DNA from: Sphagnum compactum
Taxonomy: Eukaryota > Bryophyta > Sphagnopsida > Sphagnales
Length of the DNA stretch: 64,000 nucleotides
Direction of reading: 5' to 3'
NCBI GenBank assembly: GCA_965153455.1
Contig: OZ234496.1
Span: 15,678,304-15,742,303 of the forward strand
Shown here: positions 11,759 through 23,260 of the stretch, in pieces
Layout of the letters: each line of letters starts with the position of its first letter
How positions within the stretch are numbered: the stretch's first letter is position 1
Position numbers and translations under genes: made by a program
Notes under the pieces: generated by a model
Databases searched by the model: none
What the model was told of the DNA's origin: nothing
The model's input: the letters and a program-made list of their open reading frames with translations, nothing else

Positions 11759-12181
11759 TTGTTTGGAGCTCTTTCCTTCATAGAGATGATAATGGGTATC
11801 AAGAGTTTTGGTTTTGTAGAGATCTAAAAATGAAATAAAAAATATGGGCATGTTTGTTGGGTATTTGGGTTCATGAGTTTGGTGCTGGATGGTGGAGAGC
11901 TTGGGTATGGGAGGAGGTCACTCATGTGAGGAGGAGGAGGAGGAGGAGGAAGAGGAGGAGGAAGAAGAAGAAGAAGAAGAAGAAGAATGAGGAGTTGGGG
12001 ATGATCAGTTTTTCTTCCTAAGGGAATGCTGCTGCTCACTTCTTGTAATGGGATCACACTGAAGTGGGGTGGGTGGTGGGGAGAGTGGAGGAGCTGAGAG
12101 GGTTGTGGGGGGGGGGGGGGGGGGAGAAAGGAAAGGGATTTTTAGGGTTTGAGCTGTGGAAGAGATTACAGAGATAGAGAG

Positions 12182-12526
12182 ATGTCAGCTGCGGTGAGTC
12201 CAGCACCATTCGAGCGATCTCGGAACCGGGGAAGCAATCTGGTGAGCTTTCTTCTCCTCCTCCTCCAGGACCCTTTGGTCATTTGTTTTGTTTTGTTTTT
12301 TCCGGGAGCTGGGTTTTCCTTCACACATTGTGGTATTTTTTGTTTGACTTCCTGGATCTAGGGCTTTGCAGCTGTGAGAAGATCAAATCAGTGGTTGTTG
12401 TTGCTGTTGGTGGGAGAGTGGTTTTGAGATTGCCAGGGAGAGAGATGGGAAACTACTGCATCCGGTTCTAAGACTTTGCGTCTGTCTGTCTGCATGTGTT
12501 TTCTTCATAGAAAGAGTTGGTGCCAC

Positions 12527-12580
<54 letters not shown>

Positions 12581-13097
12581 AGCTTGAGCTTGTGCTTGTG
12601 GTTGCTTTCTGAGAGGTTATGGAGGGGTGTGATAAATTTCAGGTATACAAGAGTGGGCCGCTCTTCATTTCATCAAAAGGTATAACCCTAATCTCTGCTG
12701 AGGTAGCATCAATATTTCTTTCTTTCACTTCCAATGTGGGTAATGACCTAATTGTTGTTGTTTTTGATGGTGATGATGATAATGAACTCCTTATTCCTCT
12801 TCTTCTTCTTGAGACGGATCGAGTGCTTTTTTTGGGGTTGTCTGTTTGTTTGTTTCTTCAGCTGCCTGTGATTTTTCTTCTTCTTCTTCTACAGCTGAAG
12901 AAGCTCCAGACTGACAAACAGGATGGATTTGAATTTGATTGCAAAAGAGGGTTTAAGATCAGTACCTATTTAGATCTGCAATTCCATTTACGGGCATTTT
13001 GCTGTTTTGATGTTGCTGTTACTGCTGATCAACATCTACTGTATTATGGTTTTTGATAACCCACAACTTTGTGTAGATCTTCAACCAGCTGTTGCCA

Positions 13098-13133
<36 letters not shown>

Positions 13134-14451
13134 AAGATGGGCTAGAAGAGTTATTCATTCACATTTGATTAGGTCATTCTTCCAGAGTGAAAAAATCCTC
13201 TTGAATGGATGAATCTTCAATTGGTACTGTGATGGGTGGTGGGTGCATGCAGGACTGGGTTGGAAGTCATGGAAACGCAGATGGTTTATCCTCACACGCA
13301 CTTCTTTGGTTTTCTTCAAAAACGATCCAGTGAGTTGCATAGAAGCCAATGATCACTGAATTTAATGACTTCTTTTGCTCCATGATTTCTTTAGCCCATT
13401 GCTAGTCAGTTGCTTGCTTGCAGGATGTTTCAGGCCAGGAGTGGGTGTAACAAGAGGTGAAGGTAGGGAAAGAGCTAATGGCTGGAGGGGGACATGGGGG
13501 TATGGAGTGCTGCAGAATGCTGTTCCTCAAAAGGCAAATGACTTGAACTTGACACTTGGTGGCATTGACCTGAACAACTCGGGCAGGTATTGCAGGCTAG
13601 CCTGTTGTTGTTGTTGATCTGATCAATAATGTCTCATCTTTCCTTCTTTTCATTACTGGATGGAGGTGGGAGGGGAGGGTGAAATTGCTGACTGGCAATA
13701 ATGGGATCACGTGGGACAGTGTTCTTGTTCGAGCAGAGAAGAAGTTATTAACTGTGCTGTTTCCTGATGGGCGTGCCTTTACTCTCAAGGTGCATCATTC
13801 ATCTGTCATCTGCCACTTTTCAATCTTGGAAGATGTCCATGTTGCCATAAGTGATGCAAAAGTTTGCTTTTTCAATGTGGCCTTATTCTGTCAGAGACCT
13901 CTCTCTCTCTCTCTCTCTCTCACTCTCTCTCTCTCTCCTGTTTGAGGCTCCTCTCTCTTCCTGAATCCCTAAAACCAAAAAGAGGAAATTGGAAAAAAAT
14001 TCATGGGAATGTGTTGTGCAGGCAGAGACTGTGGAAGATGTGGATGAGTGGAAGGAAGCTCTGGAGAGAGCACTTGAGGCAGCCCCAAATGCAGCTCTAG
14101 TGGTGGGTCATGAGACTGCCTTTCGGAATGACTCACATGATGCTTTTGAAGGTTTCGCAGATCATGGTGAGAGTCAGATTCCAAAATTACTATTGTGTTT
14201 GTTGCGACAAAATATATTTGGTAGGAGTGAGCACAACAAGGTTTTGGGGGGGTCCCAGTGCTAAATTAGTCATGTGGGTATGACTTTTGATCTTCCAGTT
14301 CACTTTCTGAATCTACATGATTTGGTAATGTGTTTTTTCTTCAGGAAGAGATCGGAGACCTGTGAAGTCTTTGGTGGTTGGCAAGCCCATATCGCTAGCT
14401 CTTGAAGACATTGATGGAAGCCCTTCCTTCTTAGAAAAGGCTCTGTGTTTC
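12182..14451 (+). pseudogene. 5' part of a PH-domain RhoGAP gene (REN1/PHGAP type), truncated
   Basis: Seven exons with GT-AG borders join in frame: 12182-12241, 12643-12679, 13253-13329, 13516-13586, 13720-13789, 14022-14166 and 14345 to about 14451. The product starts MSAAVSPAPFERSRNRGSNL. A PH domain follows (VYKSGPLFISSKG; GLGWKSWKRRWFILTRTSLV; NLTLGGIDLNNSG; KKLLTVLFPDGRAFTLK; AETVEDVDEWKEALERAL), then PVKSLVVGKPISLALEDIDG and PSFLEKAL, the very start of the RhoGAP domain. In plants this family inactivates ROP GTPases at the plasma membrane. The frame then leaves the family sequence with no clear splice donor. The catalytic arginine segment (GILRQAAD in the family) and everything after are absent. 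It lies inside the CACTA element at 10922-17225, so it is best read as a captured fragment. Frame and splice sites are intact, so capture is recent or the piece is constrained. Confidence 0.85.
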
Positions 14452-14596
14452 ATTTACATGTTTGTAGCTCCTATTAGCTCCTATTGTTTCCTTCACATGT
14501 TTCTGTTTGTTTACATTTTGAAAGAACAATAAGGTAAAAGTTGCTTTGAATGCAAAGCCAGTACACTGACTGATGTTCCCACTATTGTCTGCAGCT

Positions 14597-14672
14597 TGTT
14601 GGAGGATGTTCTGGCAGAGACAAACAAGATTGTTCATCACTACCCTGCTCTTGTTTTGCCCTTCTCAAGCCA
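14597..14672 (+). other. Exon-like open segment of unknown origin
   Basis: A 26-codon open stretch (LLEDVLAETNKIVHHYPALV then LPFSSQ) is preceded by CTGCAG and followed by GTCTGA, giving AG and GT borders. It does not match the PH-RhoGAP sequence expected after exon 7. It could be an exon from a second captured gene, or chance. Confidence 0.25.
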
Positions 14673-14699
14673 GGTCTGAACTCTGAACCTCCTTCATTT

Positions 14700-16510
14700 G
14701 TGTGTTTGGAAATTGCAATGGTTTTCTTTGGGTTTAGGGTTTAGGTTTCGGGTGATGGATTTCACTAGCTGGGTTGGATGTGGAAAAGTTGGATGTTGCA
14801 CAAGATGGAGCTGATTAGGCCTCAAATGAATTACATGATGAATGTCCTTGGGAAGAGGAGCTCAAATTTCTTATTAGTGGTGGGGTTCCTATGGAACTCA
14901 GAGGGGAGGTAAGCTTCATTAAGTTTAGTAGGATGGTGTGGTGATTGAGGCACTAGTGATGCTTAGATACAACAATGATGTTGTGTTATATTTTGTTCCA
15001 ACTAAAAATTATTTCAGCAAGAAATCTTCTGAGAGGTGTCTTGCCAAAGGGCAGCTATGGCAGGTATTTGTGGGTGCAAAGGAGTAGCGAGTGCATTGGC
15101 ATTGCCAAGCACGTTTTACACAACAAGCAGATGTCAAAATTGTGGCTAATGGCATTTAAAATCTTCTGCTATGAATAATAATGATTTTGCTCTTTATCAG
15201 CAATCTACTAGGTTTTTCCAATCAAATTGAAAAGGTGAAGATGTTCCCCATTACAAAATCTACATTTTATGTATGTAGTTCTATTTTTCTGATTCAGATA
15301 TACTAGACTAATTAGGTTCCTTTAGTTACATGTGATGAATGCTATAAAATGTTGCATATATACATTGTTGTCAGTAGATTTTTGAGCTCAATGGAAAGCA
15401 TTTTCCATGTCCATTTTGTGTGTGATTAGTGAGCCATGGTAACCCTAACCCTAGAACATTGTTAATTAAACCCTAAAATGCTAACCTCAATTCATAATGT
15501 TAAACTAGGGTCCATTATTCCTTTTCAATAAAAATATATTTTATAAATTATTTAACATCGCCATGTGGCATGTTTCTATTCCTCAATCTTTAGAAGATGT
15601 GGCAGATTTGAAATTTTCATTCAAATAACAATGCGATACGTGTCAAGATCCTCATTCTTGACATCTGATGAATGGGATATATCTAGGGTTATTTAATAAA
15701 TATATAAATGCCACGATGTTCATAATGAGACACATGGCACATTTCGATTAGCCAAACACAAAAGACGTGGCCATTTCTTGGCCTAAGATTAAAAAAATTC
15801 TAGATCATCCAATTTCATGATCTGGGAAAATCAAACCCTTTAATCAAATGCCACGTGTGTAAATCAGAAACATAGGAATTGGATGGTCCAAATATGTTTT
15901 TGGTTTTCCAAATATTAAAAACCATGCCATGTGGCAACAACCCATTAGATAATCAGAAAAAAAACATGGCCACTCCCTACCCACAAGATTAGGAAAAACT
16001 TGATCTTACATTGTCTTCCCACATGTGACAATCCCAATGTGTTGAATCGAATGACCTAGATAAATCTAGAAGGATTTAAGGAAACATAATTTAAGTATTT
16101 CAATAGTTAACATGTGTCTCCACATGGTTGGAGGTTGGATGCACCAAAATAGTTGTAATTTATAGTCGCAAAATGATGCCTTGTATACATTATGTATACT
16201 AGTGGGTACCCGTTAATTGTTTCAACCAATTAATAACTCTTGTTGTTCTGTCTGTGTACTATATAAGCAGTGTTGGGCGGGTATTTGATATGTTGAATAA
16301 CCTCCACGTCTGGGTATTTGTAAAATGGGAATTAAAAGAATTAAAATTCAGAGTCAAAGAATCACAAGTTTCGGGTATTTGAAAAAAATTCAGAATCAAA
16401 GAACCGTTGCCGGTTCTGGTTATTTAAAAAAACCTCACAGAACTGCCGAGTTTCACGAAAACCCGGAAAAGAGGAGCCAGGCAGGTTTTTGGGCGGTTAT
16501 TTTACTTTTA
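14700..16510. other. CACTA-internal AT-rich DNA
   Basis: No gene seen. 15540-16140 carries loosely repeated motifs such as GCCATGTGGCA, GCCACGTGTG and ACACATGGCAC at roughly 80-150 bp intervals, suggesting an old degenerate repeat. A short CCCTAACCCTAG motif lies at 15442-15453. Confidence 0.35.
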
Positions 16511-16516
16511 CAATTT

Positions 16517-16636
16517 GGGATCTATGTTTCAGGACCTCGACAGACAGACAGACGGGATCTGGGTTTCAGGACCTCGACAGACAGATGGGATCTGGGTTTC
16601 AGGACATTGACAGACGAACAGACGGGATCTGGGTTT
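16517..16636. repeat. Tandem array, about 38-bp unit
   Basis: GGATCTGGGTTTCAGGACCT followed by CGACAGACAGACAGACG recurs roughly three and a half times with small length changes between 16517 and 16636. It creates spurious overlapping ORFs. Confidence 0.85.
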
Positions 16637-17228
16637 TTGTCTCCTCGAATTGGTACTTCAAAATTGGCCCCTCAAATTGGCACCTCGACGCACGCACAGA
16701 CTACAGTACCCAAAATCAGCAACGACCATACCAAATTTTTTTCGAAAAGTGACTGCTGATAACTTCCTTCAGTGGGTGTTCTCTGGAGCAAAAGTTGCCG
16801 AGCTCCGTCACACACAGTCCGGACTGGACCCGGCCCGGCACCCTGTTCTTGACGTCAGCTATCCCGGGTCTCTGTTCCGCGCTAGAATGTCGTAACCTAA
16901 TTTCCTCCAATAGCTTTGCCCACAGACTGGGAATAGGAAATTCCGCCCTCCGATTAGCACCGGGCCCGGTCGGCCTGAAACCCGAGCTCCGTCAGGGACG
17001 TAGTGAATTTATATATAAGATACTGGTCCCATCGGATGAAATAGTATATACTAATTTAGTTTACATCTATCATCTGATGATATCATCATGATGTAATGTT
17101 TCATGCGACTATTTGTTGTCTACGACTTGTCTTAGGCGACTACTAGATAGTTAGTTGTAAAATGTCTCTTTTGACTAAGAAACAGTCGTAAACACCAGTT
17201 GCAAATCAAGCTTTTTCTTCTTGTGAAG

Positions 17229-18255
17229 CTATCTATTTTTCCATTGGCCCTACTACTAGTAAAAGCAAAGAACAGACAAGTGAAGGCTAATACTGCCAGG
17301 TGTGCCCTCCCTTGGAATGTTAACCTGGCACAATCCACCTTCTATGGCCCGTTCTATGGTATGAAAAAGGTTGGTCACACCACATTCCATGACATAATTC
17401 AGGTTCTGATGTAATAATGTTGAGGGCACTTCAGTCCTGTGCCTCCTGAACCACCACAATATATATGTTTTGATACCCTTATAGCATTCTGGTTCGCCAG
17501 CCTTACAGACAACTACAGAGCAAAACGAATAGAAGGCATATTTCAACTCAACAGCCAGATTGAATGAAGTGAAGCCTTGGCATGGGTTTTTCTGGGCTGT
17601 GGTCCCCTCTTTTTGTTTTGGCCTTTGCTTTTTTGGGTTGCTGATTATTTTTAATAAAGTTTGGCACAAATCTGTCAGATGGCCCAGTTCAGATTTGTTG
17701 GGTCCAGAAAGGCAACTCACAGGGCTCTCCAAGCTCTGATCTAGTTTCCAATATGGTACGAAGGCAACTGGCACCCACAGGCCTCTTAATGGGCATAGTT
17801 TCCAAGTTGGTACGAAAGCCCACTAAATGCAACATTTTCCCACAGGGACACGCAACGACTTCAAATCAGCGCTGTAATTGCACTCATTCCTTTGCAAGCT
17901 GGAGTGAACCAGCAGCCACCAATGCACCAGTTCAGGATGAGGCCATTAAAGCCGTTTTTGGGATGAACCAAAAACGCATCCTCTTCCCTTGCCTAAGGAT
18001 TCTTCAGCCCCCTTCTTTGCCCAAAATAATTTCCCCTCCTACCTACTCCCCCCCCCCCCCTCCTACCTACCTACCCCCTACTACCTCCCTCATCTCATTT
18101 CTTGCTCACTTCATCTCCAAAGCTTGGGAGAGCTCTCAAGCTTGAGTAGCACAGAGCTTCGAGGAGATGTAGACACAAGGCTTGAGGAAGATGGAGAGCT
18201 CAATGTTGAAGGAATGTGAAGAAGAGAAAGCAAGATGAGCACTTCATCCCAAATG
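17229..18255. other. Spacer, no gene identified
   Basis: Outside the CACTA right border. ORFs here have no recognisable domain. A poly-C/CCTACC tract at 18040-18085 explains the proline-rich reading frame. Confidence 0.35.
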
Positions 18256-18261
18256 CTGAAG

Positions 18262-18850
18262 TGTGAGAAGAAAGATAAGCTTCCTTCTTTCTTTGCATTT
18301 TTTTTTTCTCTATGATTTTTTTATATTTTATTTTTATATTTTATTTTTATTTTTTGTTTTAAAAGAAGAAGCTGCCAAGAGAAAGTGTTTAAAACAAAAG
18401 GGCACAAGCAGGAGGGCAAAAGCAAGAGAGGGAAGAGCAGGAGCTTGAAGGTAAGCTCCTTCCCTTGTTTGCATTTTTTTTTTTCTCTATGGTTTTTTTT
18501 TCTTTGTGTTTTTTTTCTTTTCTTTTACTTAAGAAAAAGATGCTAAGAAAAAACGCTTGAAACGGAAGTGCAAAAGCGAGAGGGCAGAAACAAGAGCCAA
18601 AAGTGAGGGGGCAGAAGCGAAAGCTTGAAGGTAAGATTTCTCCTTTCCCTACATATTTTTTCTTCTCTATGGTTTTTTTTCTTTGTGTTTTCTATTCTTC
18701 TGCTTTAGAAAAATAAGATGCTAGGAGAAAACACTTGAAATGGAAGTGTAAAAGTGGGAGGGCAGAAGTGGGAGCTAAAAGTGAGAGGGCAAAACGGGAA
18801 TTTGAAAGTAAGTTCCTTCCCTTCTCTTGGTTTTTGTTTTTGTTTTTTTC
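18262..18850. repeat. Tandem repeat, about 178-bp unit, exon/intron-like
   Basis: The segment AAGCTCCTTCCC...TGCATTTTTTTTT...CTCTATGG starts near 18273, 18450, 18629 and 18807, a spacing of 177-179 bp. Each unit pairs a roughly 90-bp purine-rich part (AAGAGAAAGTGTTTAAAACA type, Lys/Arg/Ala coding in one frame) with a T-rich part that begins GAAG|GTAAG and ends near TTTAAG or TTTAG, so every unit mimics an exon followed by an intron. Confidence 0.75.
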
Positions 18851-18879
18851 TTGTGTGTTTTGTCTTCTCTAAGATTGAA

Positions 18880-19010
18880 AGAAAAAAACGGTGGCAATGT
18901 GCCATCATCTTCTTTTGTGGTGGTGTTGCAGAGAAGAAAAAGATGGCAATGTGTCGTCGTCTCTTCTGTGGTGGTGTTCCCGTGAAGAAGGCAATGACAA
19001 CAAGGCAATC
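18880..19010. repeat. Degenerate tandem array, about 50-57-bp unit
   Basis: Three imperfect copies of a block around GGCAATGTG(C/T)C(A/G)TC(A/G)TC and TTCTGTGGTGGTGTT. No gene supported. Confidence 0.6.
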
Positions 19011-19599
19011 ACCTTATTCTTTGGTGGTGTTAAGGTTTAATTTGATGGTTTTTGGGTGTTTATAGGGTTCAGGGCACAAGAAAGGAAAAGTTTGTTGCAA
19101 ATGCAGTTCAGGTTAAGATGCAATGCTACCATCTGTACATTGTTCAATCATGCAGCAAGGGCTACAAGTGCAGCAGCTTCTTACCGAGCTAAACACAAGA
19201 TTGTAAATAATGATATGGTTTAGGGTTTCCACTTTATCTAATTAACTAGGTTTTTTTAGCCCTTTCTTTTTTTGGACTACTCAATTTTTGAATTTTGGTC
19301 CTTTGATATATTATTGAAAACCTTTTTTTCATTATGTTCTTTAGCATTTTTTGAACCACCCATATTTGTACATCTTTTATCAATATAATAGTTTCTTCTA
19401 GTCACACTTGTTTTATGAGTATGTGGTTAATTATATATGTCTTCTTTTTCATAGTCTTCTTAGTATTTTAGATGTAAGAATCAAAACTTAAATAGGCCCA
19501 TATGAATATGTAACATTAATTTGTCTAGGGTTTTCAAAGGTCAAAATGAACATTGTGTAATACCTACATCCTTTCTATTATTATCTCCATAAGGCCATT

Positions 19600-19830
19600 T
19601 CAAATATGCAATACCCACATGCAGGTATCATAAATAGTTGCTGGTTTTTTTACATCCATTGCAATACCTACATATCATTCTTGTAAATAGTTGCTGGGTT
19701 TTTTTACATCCATTGTAATACTCGCATATAGTTCTACCAATTGATTTCTTTAACATCCATTACAGTACTCGCATATAGGTCCATGAATAGTTACTGATTT
19801 TAAACATTTTTTGGCATACTTGCATATAGG
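19600..19830. repeat. Degenerate tandem repeat, about 47-54-bp unit
   Basis: CATCCATTGCAATACCTACA, CATCCATTGTAATACTCGCA and CATCCATTACAGTACTCGCA occur at 19653, 19707 and 19754, each followed by ATAG..TTGCTGG-like sequence. Confidence 0.7.
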
Positions 19831-20194
19831 TTTCCATTGTAATATTTATGAAATTCATATGACAAAATAATTTAGTTTAAGTATCAACAAATAATGTCAT
19901 AATTAAGGAATTACTAAAAATTTATTTTACATAATGTAAATGATTGATCATCATATTTAAACAATCATTTATTTCTTAATATTAATTAACTAATTATTTG
20001 GTTGAACCTTAATTATTCAGATAATTAAATTTTAGATCTAAAAATCCAATCGATAATTTGATATTTAATTTATTATCTTAATTAGATTCTTTATGTTGAT
20101 AAGTTATTCAAATCATTATTTTAGATAATTATTCATGATAATTAATTTTCATAAAATTAATTTAGGTATATAAATAGACATATTTTGGGTACCC

Positions 20195-20480
20195 AAACCA
20201 TTTATTTTGAAGTGACCTTATATGTGGGTATTGCATTTAGGGTTGATTATTCACCTAAGGTTGTTTAAATCACCTATGTATTATTTCAAAATGAACTTGC
20301 ATGCAAGTATTGCATATAAGCTTTGGTTTGCATTGAAAGGCCACCTAAACTACGTACTAGTTATTTTGAAATGACCCTACATGTGGGTATTGCAATTGGG
20401 GTTGGGTTTACACCTCAGGTTACAAAAATCACCTAAGGGTTATATCGAAACGAACTCGAATATCGATATTGCATTTAGGG
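20195..20480. repeat. Degenerate tandem repeat, about 80-bp unit
   Basis: Four imperfect units start near 20207, 20287, 20372 and 20449 with (T/C)(T/A)AAATGAC-like sequence, then GTGGGTATTGCA(T/A)TTAGG-like, then TCACCTAAGG. Confidence 0.7.
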
Positions 20481-21779
20481 AAGCGCAAAAAAAAAAATTC
20501 TTTTACCATTTGGTAATATTTTCAAGTTAAGTTTTTTCATTTTCCTTAAAAAAATATAAAATGACATTGCATTGTTTTACATATGTTTAAGCCCTAAAAA
20601 TTCCGCCCAAAATGCACCCTAGATTTATTTTAATTATTATAGACGTAAAAAAATGTTAATTAATTTATATGTTTTAAATTCTAGACCTAAACCATAATTT
20701 TAACATTAAGTAGTAAATTTTACATTAAACCCTAACCCCTTGTATCATTAGTGTGATCAATTTTGCATTATGTTCATTTATATATATATATGTTAAATCA
20801 TACTATAAGGTGAATAAATAATTTTGAAAACATGAATTTCATGATGTATTGGCGAGGAATCAAATATTTAAAAAATATTTTATGTTTCATGGTTAATGAA
20901 TTATCACAATATGATATGGGTATTACATTTATATAGAAGTGGGTTAAGAAATATTGAACTTTAACAACTATGGAACATATGGAAACAAAGGAATTCATAA
21001 TTATGTTATAGCTTTAAACATGTGATAAAATCAAAAACCAATACAATGAACAAAGTCTAGAGTATAAACCTTAAGCCCTAATATATATGAACCAAATTCC
21101 TAAACATTAAATCATAAGGTTTAACCCTAAAAATGCAAATGATATTTTTACATAAGCACTATTACAACCCTAACTATACAAACCCTAATAAAAAAATTCC
21201 TAGTGATATATGCCCTAGACCCAAAAAACTATACAAAGTATATAAATTATATAATGCAGAACAAAAAAATTAAAAAAAACATAGGAAAAATTTTAAAAAC
21301 CAAATTTTAAAGTTTTTAAACTACAAAGATTTACTAATTGAAAAAAAAAACTTAATCTTAAAAAAAAATCAAATAAATTTTATAAAAAACTAAAAGAAAA
21401 TATATGTCTTTTAGCTTTATGTGATCTCTCCAAGCTAATTTTTTCCGCTCTCTTTGAAAAATATATAAAATGAAATTGTATTATTTATGTCTAAACCTTA
21501 AAATTTAACCTAGTTTAGGTTAAATTACTATATATTTGTGAAAATTTTGTTAATTAATTTATGTGTCCCAACCTTAAACTTTAACCATAATCCGATGGTA
21601 CATATTTATAATAATTACATAAAAAGATGTATTGTAATGTCCATTCCATAAATAAATTAGGTGAACAAAATTTAGTACAATATGAATTAACTAAACCAAA
21701 ATGGTTGCAATTATGACATTGTTTTCCACTATAAATTGTTTATAATACCTACATATGGGGACATATGTTCATCATCCAT

Positions 21780-22385
21780 GAACTAGGGTGAACCTTAATA
21801 AATTGATAAGTAGGATTGGGGGGCTTGTGGGGGGGGGAAGTGAATAGGTAATTAGTTAAATATTTTTTTATGTAAAAAAACAGGTAAATAGGTGAACATA
21901 GTGGTAGGTAGGAAGGTGGGTGCATAGCTAGGTAAATAGGTATATAAGTAGGTAGTTGGGTTAGTAAGCAAGTTAATAAATAGAAAGGAAATTCAAGGAG
22001 CAAAGTAGATAGGTTACTAGAGTAGGTAAGCAAGTTAGTAGGTAGGAAGAAAATTACACTAGCAAGGTAGCTAGGTAGATAGGCAAGTTAGTACGTAGGA
22101 AACAAGTTACCTTATCAAGGTGACTAAATTTGTAGAGCATTTATGTCAATAGGGTGATTGTGTATATAGGGTTGCTAAATAGTAATGTAGTTAGGTCAAT
22201 AAGGTAGGTAGTTAATACAATGATTAGGTTAGTAAAGTATGTAGTTAATAGTGTAACTAGGTTAGTAAGGTAAGTAGTTAGTATAATAGTTAGATTAGTA
22301 GGATAACTAGTTATTAAGGTAGCTATGTCATTAGGAGATAATTAGTAAAGTACCAAGATTGGTACAATATTTATGAGGGTAGAAA
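21780..22385. repeat. Degenerate TAGGTAGT/TAGGTAGG repeat tract
   Basis: About 600 bp dominated by variants of an octamer TAGGTAG(T/G), AAGTTAGT and AGGTAAAT. Its antisense reading gives a Tyr/Leu/Pro-rich ORF that is an artefact of the repeat. Confidence 0.7.
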
Positions 22386-22389
22386 GGTG

Positions 22390-23150
22390 AGCAGGGTAGC
22401 TATGTGTGAGGTCAGGTCCAAGAAAAAACAACAAAGAACAAACCAAAAAAAGAAAAAGTATAGTGGTTAGCAGTGAAAAGAAATGGACTGTGATGAGCCC
22501 ATTTGACGTTGAATGAAAAAACGCAGCCCATCCAGTGGACAGAACAGCCAACTGGTGTATTAGTGGCTGCTTGTTCACTCTGGCCGCACCAGACCCACTC
22601 TTGAAGTGTTCCTAGGGCTCTCCATCCTTCTTAAGTACCTACCAACACTGAGAGTAAGCCAATTTTGACTCTTGGAATTTTAACCTTTGAACGATATCCA
22701 ATACGTCAAGGACAAATCTGGTGAAAGTCCAATAGGGTAAACTTCAGGGTTCAAACTGGGTTGTGGAGATGCAAATTTGCATGTAAGAAGTTTTATTTCT
22801 TGAGTTTGTGGTGCTTAAGTTTGCTTTCAATTCCCCACATAGATTTTGGAAGAATGCAATCCTGAGTTAGTAAATTGCAATGTCAAAAAGTTAATGGTGA
22901 AAATAATATTGGATACCAAGGTGACCATATTGGTGATGGTAGTTAAGGTTTTAGAGGCCATTTGTTGTGGTGCTACCAGCTTCCTGTTGGTATAGGTATC
23001 ATGAAACTCTGGGGGATGTTAAAACTTATCCCCATTCAAACTTTGCAGGCGTCAATGCAGGACATTGCGTGTTCTCATTTCTTGTAGCGCAGTGTTTTCC
23101 CTAGTGAACAACTTGTCCTTCTCTTAGAGCATCAAGCAAACACTTATACC
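22390..23150. other. Spacer, nothing recognised
   Basis: No domain-bearing ORF, no clear repeat structure. Confidence 0.4.
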
Positions 23151-23159
23151 CCAGGATCT

Positions 23160-23260
23160 GCTGTATAAATCCTAACTAAGGATTCGAACCCTGCACCTGT
23201 TGAAATCAGAAACTAGCCAGTGCCGATAGGCTATTTCCATCCCGTCAATCAACGTTGACT
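23160..23260 (-). repeat. tRNA-derived SINE-like sequence
   Basis: On the minus strand an A-box-like TAGCCTATCGGCACTGG (23234 to 23218) is followed after about 30 bases by a B box GGGTTCGAATCC (23191 to 23180). This is the spacing of an internal RNA polymerase III promoter. The flanks do not fold as a full tRNA, so a SINE head is more likely than a tRNA gene. Confidence 0.45.

Larger units (their letters stand above)
10922..17225. mobile_element. Non-autonomous CACTA (En/Spm-like) element with captured gene fragment
   Basis: Left end CACTAGAAGAAAACTGG at 10922. The right end read in reverse is CACAAGAAGAAAAAGC, ending at 17225; 12 of the first 13 bases agree. Both ends are flanked by AAG (10919-10921 and 17226-17228), a 3-bp target duplication as expected for CACTA. 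Subterminal motifs recur inside both ends: GCGACTA and TACAACTA near 10960-11045, and the same motifs at 17100-17170. Length is 6304 bp. No transposase is recognisable inside, so it would need help in trans. Its main cargo is the 5' part of a PH-RhoGAP gene (12182-14451). The rest is AT-rich DNA, microsatellites and a short tandem array. Confidence 0.72.
19200..22390. other. Long AT-rich non-coding block
   Basis: No coding signal. Three degenerate tandem families lie within it and are listed separately. The rest is AT-rich with short CCCTAA/TTAGGG-like motifs. Confidence 0.5.

Noticed and set aside
11824-12057. Pro/Leu-rich minus-strand ORF
   Set aside because: Translation of a GAG/GAA microsatellite.
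14590-14615. Minus-strand ILQQAAD resembling the RhoGAP arginine-finger segment GILRQAAD
   Set aside because: Only seven residues match, the arginine is Gln and neighbouring residues do not fit; most likely chance.
23178-23240. tRNA gene
   Set aside because: A and B boxes present but no paired acceptor or anticodon stem; treated as SINE-like.
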